Source: Scatomonas sp963928055 (GTDB lineage Bacteria; Bacillota; Clostridia; Lachnospirales; Lachnospiraceae). Taken from it: a stretch of DNA of 64,000 nucleotides. Position 1 is the stretch's first letter; the number at the start of each line of letters is the position of its first letter. Location of the stretch: assembly GCA_963928055.1 (NCBI GenBank), contig CAWVDN010000002.1, forward strand, positions 248,001 to 312,000. The letters run 5' to 3'. Below are positions 1-9,606 of this stretch, one piece after another. A program made the position numbers and the translations under genes. A model generated the notes under the pieces. That model had not been told where the DNA came from and searched no databases. It saw only the letters and a program-made list of their open reading frames with translations.

Positions 1-662
1 CCTTCGGCTCCGGATCTTAAATCCTTAACCTTGCCAGCGCCGGCAACTCGCCGGACCGTTCTACAAAAAGTACGCGGTCGCGCCCTCGCGCTCCCACAGC
101 TTGTAGACACAGGGTTTCAGGTTCTCTTTCACTCCCCTCCCGGGGTCCTTTTCACCTTTCCTTCACAGTACTATGCGCTATCGGTCACTGAGTCGTATTT
201 AGCCTTGGGGGGTGGTCCCCCCTGCTTCCCACAGGGTTTCCCGTGTCCCGTGGTACTCTGGATCCTGCCAGGCTCCTCACGATTTCGCCTACGGGGCTCT
301 CACCCTCTCTGGCCGGCTTTCCCAAAACCGTTCGGCTATCGCTCAAAGTCCCTTCCGCAGTCCGCAACCCCAGAGTGCATGCACCCTGGTTTGGGCTCTT
401 CCCCGTTCGCTCGCCGCTACTTAGGGAATCGATGTTTCTTTCTCTTCCTCCGGGTACTTAGATGTTTCAGTTCCCCGGGTTCCCTTCCATACGTTATGGA
501 TTGGCGTATGGATATCAGAGGTCCGCTCTGATGGGTTTCCCCATTCGGAGATCTCCGGATCGATGGATATTTGCTCCTCCCCGAAGCTTTTCGCAGCTTG
601 TCACGTCCTTCATCGGCCCTCAGTGCCTAGGCATCCACCCTGCGCCCTTCATGCTTGACCTT
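1..662 (-). rRNA. 23S ribosomal RNA, 5' portion (cut by window edge)
   Basis: Read on the minus strand, the segment ending near 660 begins GGTCAAGC and continues into the classic 23S 5' domain, including the AAGGGCGCAGGGTGGATGCC block, the GGGGAAACCC stretch and the AGTACCGTGAAGGAAAGGTGAAAAG-like region near 130-180. Only about the first 660 nt are present; the rest lies left of base 1. It is the last gene of the operon seen here, downstream of tRNA-Ile. The exact mature 5' end is uncertain by a few bases. Open reading frames across this stretch are artefacts. Confidence 0.97.
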
Positions 663-858
663 GTATCGGCCGCCTGTCTCTTATAGCGTTAAGGACAGGT
701 CTTTTTACTGATTCACATGAATTGCTTCACTTATGAGTCGCCATCTTCCGATGGCTCCTCGGATGTCTTCCTATCTCGTATCGTTTCTTTCGCTTGGATA
801 TTGTGTTCTGTATGCGGTTTTCAAGGTACGTCTTCGGATAAGACTTTCCCTTATCCGA

Positions 859-932
<74 letters not shown>

Positions 933-983
933 TTATCGAAAGCATGTCAGCGTTTCCGCTAAGTTGCAATGGTATGTTCCCTC

Positions 984-1079
984 AACTAAACTCAAACTTC
1001 ACTCGCGTTCGTTCTCGTTAAGGTTCGGGAACCGCCTCGCACTAAGCTCGAACTTCGCTTGCGCTCGTTCTCGCTAAGT
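984..1079. repeat. two-copy imperfect direct repeat in the tRNA-Ala/tRNA-Ile spacer
   Basis: About 39 bp starting at 984 (AACTAAACTCAAACTTC...) recurs at 1040 (CACTAAGCTCGAACTTC...). Both copies end in a GTTCTCG(T/C)TAAG motif, and the period is about 57 bp. A more distant relative sits in the 16S-5S spacer near 1348-1392. Both are probably transcribed spacer RNA that is removed during rRNA processing; no other function is visible. Confidence 0.6.
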
Positions 1080-1090
1080 TGCTTTCGGTG

Positions 1091-1163
1091 TGGAGACGAA
1101 GAGATTCGAACTCTCGACCCCCTGCTTGCAAGGCAGGTGCTCTCCCAACTGAGCTACGTCCCC
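1091..1163 (-). tRNA. tRNA-Ala (anticodon TGC)
   Basis: Seventy-three nucleotides on the minus strand: acceptor GGGGACG pairs with CGTCTCC (one G-T pair), D-arm AGCTCAGTTGGGAGAGC, anticodon stem-loop CCTTGCAAG with TGC, T-arm GAGTTCGAATCTC, discriminator A, no encoded CCA. Its 5' end is only about 5 nt from the 3' end of the 5S gene, so 5S and tRNA-Ala maturation must share a very short spacer. Confidence 0.97.
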
Positions 1164-1168
1164 GGGAT

Positions 1169-1285
1169 CCTGGCAGCCACCTGCTCTCCCACACCGTCTC
1201 CAGTGCAGTACCATCGGCCGCTTTGGTCTTAACCATCGTGTTCGGGATGGGAACGGGTGTGTCCCCAAAGCGCATCGCCACCAGA
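1169..1285 (-). rRNA. 5S ribosomal RNA
   Basis: The minus strand carries the conserved 5S core (CCCGTTCCCATCCCGAACAC) and terminal arms CTGGTGGC and GCTGCCAG that pair over 8 bp with G-U pairs. Length is about 117 nt, normal for 5S. Its position directly after 16S and before tRNA-Ala is unusual, because 5S normally follows 23S. Whether another 5S follows 23S cannot be seen here. Confidence 0.95.
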
Positions 1286-1457
1286 AAGATCCTGTTATTA
1301 AGTTTTTCCTTAACAACTCAACAGTAAAACACATCTCTCCATCGACTTGCTAAGCTCCTGCTTCGCTTCCGCTCGCATTCGCTAACCGCGTCGATGCGTC
1401 TTCTCACTAACCTCGGCCTCCGGCCTCGCTAAGTGTTCAGTACGTACTAATTCATTT

Positions 1458-2997
<1,540 letters not shown>

Positions 2998-3182
2998 AGT
3001 TTATTCCCAATTCAGGATCAACCTTTTCTGGCTAATCCATCCTTAGTTTACTGTTTAGGTTCTGTTCAAAAAATTCATTCTCAATTGAACGTTCGAGGAT
3101 GTGTTTTACTGTTCAGTTGTCAAGCTTCTGTTTGCTGTTTTCTTTTCCGACGGGCATTGCCATCGTTTGAAACAGCTTATTT

Positions 3183-3211
3183 AGAATAGCACTCTTTTCC
3201 GGTTCTGTCAA
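3183..3211 (-). promoter_or_regulatory. rRNA operon promoter
   Basis: On the minus strand there is a perfect -35 TTGACA (3206-3211), a 17-bp spacer and a -10 TATTCT (3183-3188). It points into the 16S gene across a leader of about 180 nt. The near-consensus sequence and position make it the likely main rrn promoter. The rest of 2998-3241 is leader with no gene. Confidence 0.85.
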
Positions 3212-3241
3212 CACCTTTTTTTGTTTTTCGCCAGGCTTTTT

Positions 3242-4633
3242 TCAATGTTTCGCGGAACCGGCATTTTCTCTGCTGATATACGCAATGGCGTCCCGAACGG
3301 TGGCCACCGGCACCAGTTCTATTCCTGTGATCTTTGACACGGAACGCATACAGCCCGCAGGAAGTATCACCCGCTGAAATCCCAGCTTTTTCGCCTCCTG
3401 CACTCTCTGTTCCGCCATGCTGACAGACCGGACCTCGCCGCTTAATCCCACTTCTCCGAAGACTACGGTTTTTTCATCGATCACAATGTCCTTCTGACTG
3501 GATGCCACCGCCAGCAGGATCCCCAGATCCACCGCGGGCTCCGTCATCTTGATGCCGCCGGCGATGTTTACATAGGCGTCGCTGGAGGAAAGATCCATCC
3601 TGGCCCTTTTTTCCAGAACCGCCATCAGAAGATTGACCCGGTTAAAGTCCGTGCCGTTGGCGGTTCTCCTGGGAATGCCGAAATTACTGCGGCAGACCAG
3701 CGCCTGGATCTCGATGAGGATCGGACGGCTGCCCTCCATGGAACAGGCCGCCACGGACCCGGAGGCTCCCTCCGGACGGCCGTCCAGCATGAACTCGGAA
3801 GGATTCTTTACTTCCCGCAGGCCCTCCTGCCGCATCTCAAAAACACCGATCTCGTTGGTGGAGCCGAAACGGTTTTTCACCGCCCGCAGGATCCTGTAGG
3901 AGGCGTGGCGGTCGCCTTCGAAATAAAGCACCGTGTCCACCATATGCTCCAGGACCCGGGGGCCTGCCACGCTGCCATCCTTGGTCACATGACCTACGAT
4001 AAAGATAGAGATTCCCAACCCTTTGGCCAGTTTCAGCAGCACGCCTGTAGATTCCCGGACCTGGGAGACACTGCCCGGGGAGGAGGAGACCTCCTCATTG
4101 TACATGGTCTGGATGGAGTCAATGACCACTGCCCGGGGCCTTTCCCGTTCAATGGTCTCCCGCACTGTGTCCAGATTCGTCTCGCACATCAGTTTCAGAT
4201 GCTCGGTAAATTCTCCGATCCGCACAGCGCGCATTTTGATCTGGCGGAGCGATTCCTCCCCCGAAATATACAGGACTTCCATTCCGCTGTCAGACAGGCA
4301 CTTCATGACCTGCAGCAGCAGGGTGGATTTTCCGATCCCCGGATCGCCTCCCACCAGGGTCAGCGACCCGGGCACGATGCCCCCTCCCAGGACCCGGTCC
4401 AGTTCTCCGATGCCGGTATCGATCCGCTTTTCCTCATCCAGCCGGATCTCCGCGAGCTTCACCGGGGCTTTGGAAGCGCTGCGGGCCGTACCCTTGGAAG
4501 CGCCCTGCTTCGCGGAGACCACTTCCTCCACAAAGGTATTCCACTGCCGGCAGGCCGGACACTGGCCCATCCATTTTCCGGATTCATATCCGCAGTTCTG
4601 ACAGAAATAGACTGTTTTTTTATCCTTCGCCAT
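3242..4633 (-). CDS. radA: DNA repair protein RadA
   Basis: This is the RecA-like ATPase that assists branch migration and recombination intermediate processing. The 463-aa product matches the family length. Residues Cys11, Cys14, Cys25 and Cys28 form the N-terminal zinc finger. The Walker A motif GGDPGIGKST spans residues 95-104, followed by the RadA-specific KNRFGS motif and a Lon-type C-terminal domain. The start at 4633 has AAAGGA 9 nt upstream; an in-frame ATG at 4651 lacks a site. It lies downstream of clpC and a small conserved gene, echoing the clpC-radA neighbourhood common in Firmicutes. Confidence 0.96.
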   Translation of the reverse strand: MAKDKKTVYFCQNCGYESGKWMGQCPACRQWNTFVEEVVSAKQGASKGTARSASKAPVKLAEIRLDEEKRIDTGIGELDRVLGGGIVPGSLTLVGGDPGIGKSTLLLQVMKCLSDSGMEVLYISGEESLRQIKMRAVRIGEFTEHLKLMCETNLDTVRETIERERPRAVVIDSIQTMYNEEVSSSPGSVSQVRESTGVLLKLAKGLGISIFIVGHVTKDGSVAGPRVLEHMVDTVLYFEGDRHASYRILRAVKNRFGSTNEIGVFEMRQEGLREVKNPSEFMLDGRPEGASGSVAACSMEGSRPILIEIQALVCRSNFGIPRRTANGTDFNRVNLLMAVLEKRARMDLSSSDAYVNIAGGIKMTEPAVDLGILLAVASSQKDIVIDEKTVVFGEVGLSGEVRSVSMAEQRVQEAKKLGFQRVILPAGCMRSVSKITGIELVPVATVRDAIAYISRENAGSAKH

Positions 4634-4715
4634 GTCTGAAAATCCTTTCATACAAAAGAGGCCGCCGCATGTCTGCGGCAGCCCCGCTGTTCGTTCCTGC
4701 CCCGTCGGAGTCCGG

Positions 4716-5135
4716 TCAGCCTTCTACTCTGAGGATCTGCACCTTCACCTGTTCCGCCTGCTCCAGCTCCACGCTGAAAGAAAGCTTTCCTCCCAGGTTG
4801 GTGGTCATGTGCCCCACGTTGACACCGTCCAGGATCACCTTATATTCCGTATCTTCCTCCATGCCGAGGGTGATCTGCGCATCCTCGTCCCCTTCCACGG
4901 TGAACTCCACGCCGCCGTCGAAAAAGCGCATTTCGTGCACCGCGGTTCCCGGTACGGACTCATAAACAAAGGTATCGTTCCGCTCCAGCTTGGTGATTTC
5001 GCGATATGTTTTTACTTTATAAAGATCCCCCTGATACTCAAAATCCGATAACTTTGTCTTGCTGTCCAATTCGTAGTTGCCAAAGCTGATGCCGCCGCTT
5101 TCCTCGGTGCGAAGCAGTTCCTGTATCGTTGACAT
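4716..5135 (-). CDS. conserved small protein of unknown function between clpC and radA
   Basis: The 139-aa acidic soluble protein has no signal peptide or membrane segment. Its second half is rich in alternating beta-strand-like stretches (GGVEFTVEGDED, GGKLSFSVELEQAEQVKVQI), suggesting a beta-sandwich fold. I have seen proteins of this type in Lachnospiraceae genomes but cannot assign a function. It follows clpC by 100 bp and precedes radA by 82 bp on the same strand, so cotranscription is plausible. The ATG at 5135 is preceded by a GGAGGATAC-like site. Confidence 0.8.
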   Translation of the reverse strand: MSTIQELLRTEESGGISFGNYELDSKTKLSDFEYQGDLYKVKTYREITKLERNDTFVYESVPGTAVHEMRFFDGGVEFTVEGDEDAQITLGMEEDTEYKVILDGVNVGHMTTNLGGKLSFSVELEQAEQVKVQILRVEG

Positions 5136-5235
5136 AAAAGTATCCTCCCAAGATTGTCTTTCGTTTTTTTGATTATATAATATTTCGCCCGGATTTACCA
5201 GACAGGCCGGAAATCTTTTATAAAAAATTCAGGCT

Positions 5236-7677
5236 TCACGGTTTGCTCCGAAATACCAGCTCTTTCCCGCTGACCCCTGCCGTTACGGTGTCTCCCCGGC
5301 TGATCTCGCCTGAAAGGATCTTCTCCGCCAGAGGATCCTCGATCCGGCTTTGGATCGCCCTTTTCAGCGGCCGCGCGCCGTACTTGCTGTCATAGCTGCT
5401 GTCGATCAGCAGTTCCTTGGCCCGGTCACTGATCCGCAGATGGATATTCATCTGTTCCCGGCACCGCTTTTCCAGATCCCGCAGCAGGATGTTGACGATC
5501 TTCTTCATATTCTCTTTGGTCAGAGCATGGAACACGATGGTGTCGTCGATCCTGTTCAGGAACTCCGGCTTAAACATCCGGCGGACCTCCTCCATCACCT
5601 GGCCCTTCATATATTCATAGTCCTTCTTTTCGTCCTCCTGGGACAGAAAGCCCAGTCTTTTCGGTTCCACAATGGACTGCGCCCCGGCATTGGAGGTCAT
5701 GATGATACAGGTTTCCTTAAAGTCCACCTTTCTGCCCTGAGAGTCTGTAATATGCCCGTCGTCCAGAACCTGCAGCAGGATATTGAACACATCCGGATGG
5801 GCTTTCTCGATCTCGTCCAGCAGGATCACGCTGTAGGGATTTCTCCGGACTTTTTCCGAAAGCTGTCCTCCCTCCTCATAGCCCACGTATCCCGGAGGGG
5901 AACCGATCAGCTTGGAGACGCTGTGCTTTTCCATATATTCCGACATATCTACCCGGATCATGGCCTGCTCGTCTCCGAAGACCGCCTCCGCCAGCGCTTT
6001 GGAGAGCTCCGTTTTCCCCACGCCGGTGGGCCCCAGGAACAGGAAGGACCCGATGGGACGGTTTGGATCTTTCAGGCCCACCCGGCCTCTGCGGATCGCT
6101 TTGGCCACGGCGGTCACGGCTTCTTCCTGGCCTACGACCCTCTTATGCAGGGTCTGCTCCAGCCGGGCCAGCCGTTTCGACTCGCCCTCAGCGATCTTTT
6201 CCACCGGGATCCTGGTCCAGCCGGCCACAATCTGGGAAATGCTCTCCTCCGTCACCTGGAGTTTTTTGCCGCGGCAGCGTTTCTCAAACTTATCCCTGGC
6301 TGCTTTTAACTCCTTCCGGGTCTGCTCCTGCCGCTCCTGACAGTTCCTTGCCTTTTCAAAATCGCCGGCCTGAATAGCCTCCTCCTTTTCCTCTAGGATG
6401 GCCTTCAGTTCTTTTTCCGCCTCCAGGATATGATCCGGCACCTTGTAGCCTCCCAGCTGCACCCTGGATGCGGCTTCATCGATGAGATCGATGGCCTTGT
6501 CCGGCAGAAAACGGTCATGGATATAGCGGACGCTCATTTTCACGGCAGCCGCCAGAGCTTCATCCGTGATCTGCACCCCGTGATGTTTTTCGTAATACGG
6601 GCGCAGTCCCTTCAGGATCGCCAGCGCCTGTTCTTCTGTGGGTTCCTCCACCATCACCGGCTGAAACCGCCGTTCCAGGGCCGCGTCCTTTTCAATATAT
6701 TTCCGGTACTCCTCTATGGTGGTGGCGCCGATGAGCTGGATCTCTCCCCGGGACAGGGAAGGCTTCAGGATATTGGAAGCGTCCAGAGCCCCTTCCGCGC
6801 CGCCGGCGCCGATAATGGTATGAAGCTCATCGATGAACAGGAGAATATTCTGATTCTCCATCACCTCCCGGACCACCTTCTTGATCCGCTCCTCAAACTC
6901 GCCCCGGTACTTGGAACCGGCCACCATGCCGGACAGATCCAGGACCACCACCCGCTTATCCCGGACCGTATCCGGCACCAGTCCCCAGGCGATCCGCTGG
7001 GCAAGCCCCTCGGCAATGGCTGTTTTCCCCACGCCCGGTTCACCGATGAGGCAGGGATTGTTCTTGGTACGGCGGCTCAGGATCTGGATGATCCTGTCAA
7101 TTTCCTGTTCCCGCCCCACTACAGGGTCCAGTTTTCCCTGCCTGGCCATTTCCGTCAGATCCCGGCTGTAGGCATCCAGCGTAGGCGTGCCCGCTTCCGG
7201 GTTTCTGCCCCGCTGTCCCGGCAGTTCCTCCCGGCCCTGTTCTTCTCCCATGGCCGCCAGTACGCCGGCGTACAGTTTCTGAATGTTCACTCCCAGGGTA
7301 AACAGCAGCCGGGTTCCCACACAGTCTGTCTCCCGCAGCATCCCGATCAGGATATGCTCTGTACCGACGGTACGGCTGCCGAAATGCGCCGCCTCCTGGC
7401 CGCTGTTCTCCAGCACTTTCTCCGCCCTGGGTGTGTACCCCGGCTCCTCCTCCAGAGCCGCGGTCCCCGTAGGGGTGATCAGCCGGTCGATCAGGCTTTT
7501 CAGCTGCTCTTCCTCCACCCCGTATTCGGCCAGGACCATTCCCGCCGTGCCTTCCCTCTCTTTCAGGAGGCCCATGAGAATGTGCTCCGTGCCGATATAA
7601 TTCTGATTGCTCTGCCTGGCGCTTTTGCCTGCCAGCAGCAGAACATTCTTTGCCTGTTTCGTATACAGTTCTGCCAT
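5236..7677 (-). CDS. clpC: ATP-dependent Clp protease ATP-binding subunit ClpC
   Basis: This HSP100 unfoldase feeds substrates to ClpP for protein quality control and regulated proteolysis. The 813-aa chain has a double Clp N domain (about residues 1-145). The first AAA+ module has Walker A GEPGVGKT at residues 212-219. A UVR-like coiled coil follows near 415-450, then a second AAA+ module with GPTGVGKTE near 545 and a C-terminal D2-small domain. The start at 7677 has AAAGGAGAG just upstream; the longer frame to 7698 would overlap the preceding gene. The usual Firmicutes partners ctsR, mcsA and mcsB are absent; a GntR-family gene sits 17 bp upstream instead. Confidence 0.95.
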   Translation of the reverse strand: MAELYTKQAKNVLLLAGKSARQSNQNYIGTEHILMGLLKEREGTAGMVLAEYGVEEEQLKSLIDRLITPTGTAALEEEPGYTPRAEKVLENSGQEAAHFGSRTVGTEHILIGMLRETDCVGTRLLFTLGVNIQKLYAGVLAAMGEEQGREELPGQRGRNPEAGTPTLDAYSRDLTEMARQGKLDPVVGREQEIDRIIQILSRRTKNNPCLIGEPGVGKTAIAEGLAQRIAWGLVPDTVRDKRVVVLDLSGMVAGSKYRGEFEERIKKVVREVMENQNILLFIDELHTIIGAGGAEGALDASNILKPSLSRGEIQLIGATTIEEYRKYIEKDAALERRFQPVMVEEPTEEQALAILKGLRPYYEKHHGVQITDEALAAAVKMSVRYIHDRFLPDKAIDLIDEAASRVQLGGYKVPDHILEAEKELKAILEEKEEAIQAGDFEKARNCQERQEQTRKELKAARDKFEKRCRGKKLQVTEESISQIVAGWTRIPVEKIAEGESKRLARLEQTLHKRVVGQEEAVTAVAKAIRRGRVGLKDPNRPIGSFLFLGPTGVGKTELSKALAEAVFGDEQAMIRVDMSEYMEKHSVSKLIGSPPGYVGYEEGGQLSEKVRRNPYSVILLDEIEKAHPDVFNILLQVLDDGHITDSQGRKVDFKETCIIMTSNAGAQSIVEPKRLGFLSQEDEKKDYEYMKGQVMEEVRRMFKPEFLNRIDDTIVFHALTKENMKKIVNILLRDLEKRCREQMNIHLRISDRAKELLIDSSYDSKYGARPLKRAIQSRIEDPLAEKILSGEISRGDTVTAGVSGKELVFRSKP

Positions 7678-7694
7678 AGTCTCTCCTTTATCTG

Positions 7695-8078
7695 TCACTC
7701 TTCCCGGTAGGAGTCGTAAATCTCATCTACCAGCTGGAAAATCTCTTCTTTGGTGATATTCTTGCAGAAAGCTTTGGCCAGCAGGACCTGGAGTTCCTCC
7801 CGCAGTTCCTCCACGGCGTAAAGCTTGTCGGCGTCGATACGGATCACCGCCCCCCGGCGTCTGTCGATACTCAGGATCCCCTCCTGGCGCAGCACGCTGT
7901 AGGCCTTGTTGACCGTGTGCATATTGATGCCGATCATTCCTGCCAGCTGACGGACAGAGGGCAGGGCGTCCCCTTCCTGGATCTGGGAAGTGGCGATCCC
8001 CAGAATGATCTGATTTCGAAGCTGCATATAGATCGCTTCATCGCTGTTAAAATCTATGCGGATACTTTCAAATATCAT
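7695..8078 (-). CDS. GntR-family transcriptional regulator (small, YtrA-like)
   Basis: The product is about 127 aa. Its N-terminal winged helix-turn-helix (Pro-Ser-Val-Arg-Gln-Leu, then NMHTVNKAYSVL) is typical of GntR proteins. It is followed by only a short C-terminal helical tail, as in the YtrA subfamily without a large ligand domain. The start at 8078 (MIFESIRIDF) fits homologues and sits just after an imperfect palindrome (8097-8117) that may be its own operator. The stop lies 17 bp before clpC, so the two probably form one transcript, which suggests autoregulation and control of clpC. The effector is unknown. Confidence 0.88.
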   Translation of the reverse strand: MIFESIRIDFNSDEAIYMQLRNQIILGIATSQIQEGDALPSVRQLAGMIGINMHTVNKAYSVLRQEGILSIDRRRGAVIRIDADKLYAVEELREELQVLLAKAFCKNITKEEIFQLVDEIYDSYREE

Positions 8079-8096
8079 ACCGACACCCTCTTCTTT

Positions 8097-8117
8097 TGTT
8101 ATACACAGAGTGTAACA
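8097..8117 (-). promoter_or_regulatory. candidate operator of the GntR-clpC unit
   Basis: The imperfect palindrome TGTTACAC-N5-GTATAACA lies 19 bp upstream of the regulator's start, and 7 of 8 arm positions match. Position and symmetry suggest a dimer binding site for the adjacent GntR protein. This is inference. Confidence 0.4.
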
Positions 8118-8136
8118 GACTTTTCCCGGAATTGCA

Positions 8137-8170
8137 AGAAAAAAGCTGTATCGCAAAATACAGCCTTTTT
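8137..8170 (-). terminator. intrinsic terminator after coaX
   Basis: On the minus strand, the stem GGCTGTAT/ATACAGCT is followed by TTTTTT. It begins 5 bp after the coaX stop and separates coaX from the GntR-clpC unit. Confidence 0.8.
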
Positions 8171-8174
8171 CCGC

Positions 8175-8939
8175 TTACCGGTTCTTATCATAAATAATCT
8201 TCAAGCCCTTGAGGAGAAGATCATCGTCAATGATGATCTCCCGCTTGCAGAAGGGGATCACGTATTTGGCCAGCCCGCCGGTGGCAAGAATGGTGCATCT
8301 CTGTCCCAGTTCTTCCTCGATCCGCTCGATCAGGCCGTCCAGCGCCGCCGCGTTTCCGTAAAGGATACCGCTCTTCATCCCGTCAATGGTATTGCTGCCG
8401 ATGACTTTTGCCGGCGGCTCCAGAGCGATCTGCTGCAGCAGCGAGGTGTTGGACACCAGGGAATCCAGGGAGGTCCGGATCCCCGGCAGGATCATGCCGC
8501 CCAGATACTGTTTCTTCTCATTGATCACGCAGACCGTAGTGGCGGTTCCCATATCGATAATGACCAGCGGCGGCTTGTGCTCTCCCAGAGCCGCCACGGA
8601 ATCCACCAGCAGATCCCCTCCCAGCTGGGCAGGATTATCGATCAGGATGTTCAGCCCGGTCTTCAGCCCGGGGCCCACTACTTTTACAGGCGCCTTGATC
8701 AGCTTTTCCGCCGCCCGCTTCAGCACCTCTGTGACCTGGGGCACCACGGAGGAAATGATCCCTCCCTCCAGGTCCCCGGCCTGGATGTGATAGATCTCCA
8801 TAATGGCTTTCAGGCTCACGGCGTATTCCAATTCCGTTTTCTTTCGGTCCGTAGCCATGCGCTCGATAAATCGTATATCGTCCTTCTCTATACAGCCCAC
8901 AACAATGTTGCTGTTTCCCACGTCGATCGCCAGTATCAT
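8175..8939 (-). CDS. coaX: type III pantothenate kinase
   Basis: It phosphorylates pantothenate with ATP, the first step of coenzyme A synthesis. The 254-aa length is normal for CoaX. The N-terminal phosphate-binding motif DVGNSN (residues 5-10), the central GGDLLVDS motif and IDMGTATT are diagnostic of this ASKHA-fold kinase. An AAAGGAG site lies 11 nt before ATG. It ends at a terminator and follows a SEC-C gene by 58 bp on the same strand. Confidence 0.95.
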   Translation of the reverse strand: MILAIDVGNSNIVVGCIEKDDIRFIERMATDRKKTELEYAVSLKAIMEIYHIQAGDLEGGIISSVVPQVTEVLKRAAEKLIKAPVKVVGPGLKTGLNILIDNPAQLGGDLLVDSVAALGEHKPPLVIIDMGTATTVCVINEKKQYLGGMILPGIRTSLDSLVSNTSLLQQIALEPPAKVIGSNTIDGMKSGILYGNAAALDGLIERIEEELGQRCTILATGGLAKYVIPFCKREIIIDDDLLLKGLKIIYDKNR

Positions 8940-8965
8940 CTGTTCCGATTCTCCTTTACTGTAAG

Positions 8966-8994
8966 ACAGGAGGCCGCTTGGAAAGGCCTCCTGT
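8966..8994 (-). terminator. hairpin between the SEC-C gene and coaX
   Basis: A perfect 10-bp stem, ACAGGAGGCC/GGCCTCCTGT, lies immediately after the SEC-C stop codon. No U-tract follows, so it may be an intercistronic stabilising hairpin rather than a true terminator. Confidence 0.5.
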
Positions 8995-8997
8995 GAT

Positions 8998-9498
8998 TTA
9001 TCTGCCGCAGCAGTATTTATATTTCTTTCCGCTCCCGCAGGGACAGGGATCGTTTCTGCCGATCTTCTTTCCCTTTACCACAGTCCCGGATTTTTTCTGC
9101 TCCAGATACAGCGCTTTCTTCTGCTCGGGGGTGAAGATCTCATCCCACATAGGAAGATTGTACAGCCAGTCCGCTTTGGCGTCCACCATGTTCTTATAGA
9201 GCAGTTCTTTGTCGAATGCCAGATTTACCTCGGTATTCTCGTCCATCTCCTCGATGGGGTTGGGAATCTTCAGACTGTCGTTGATGCCGTCCAGAAATCC
9301 CACCATGTTCATGACGCTGATGTTATACTTTTCGGCCAGTTCCTTTACCGTACCCTTCACCACTTCGTCCGGGTTGGTCAGCAGCTGCTCATAGATCCCT
9401 TTTTCCAGCAGGAAATAATCCGTCCAGAACTTCTGCAGTTTTCTCTTGTCTGCCTGCTGATCGTAGGCTATGTCTCTCCAATCCTGTAACAAGCTCAT
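8998..9498 (-). CDS. SEC-C metal-binding motif protein
   Basis: The 166-aa protein ends in a SEC-C motif, IGRNDPCPCGSGKKYKYCCG, the zinc-binding tail first known from SecA. The N-terminal 140 residues are helical and unassigned. The family is widespread in Clostridia and its role is unknown. It is preceded on the minus strand by the membrane protein gene at 9607-10935, with a 108-bp gap. Confidence 0.88.
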   Translation of the reverse strand: MSLLQDWRDIAYDQQADKRKLQKFWTDYFLLEKGIYEQLLTNPDEVVKGTVKELAEKYNISVMNMVGFLDGINDSLKIPNPIEEMDENTEVNLAFDKELLYKNMVDAKADWLYNLPMWDEIFTPEQKKALYLEQKKSGTVVKGKKIGRNDPCPCGSGKKYKYCCGR

Positions 9499-9606
9499 CT
9501 TTTCTTACCGTCCTTTAAATAAAATTCCCGCAAGTCCAGTCCGGCCTCCGGCGGGACTGACTGCTATAGTATATACGAATTTCCTCTGAAATGCAAGACT
9601 CGGGCC

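Noticed and set aside
4669..5051. Plus-strand ORFs opposite the small protein gene before radA
   Set aside because: They are shadows with no ribosome site and lie on the strand opposite to the operon.
8097..8117. CtsR operator near clpC
   Set aside because: CtsR sites are direct GGTCAAA repeats, which are not present; the palindrome has a different form.
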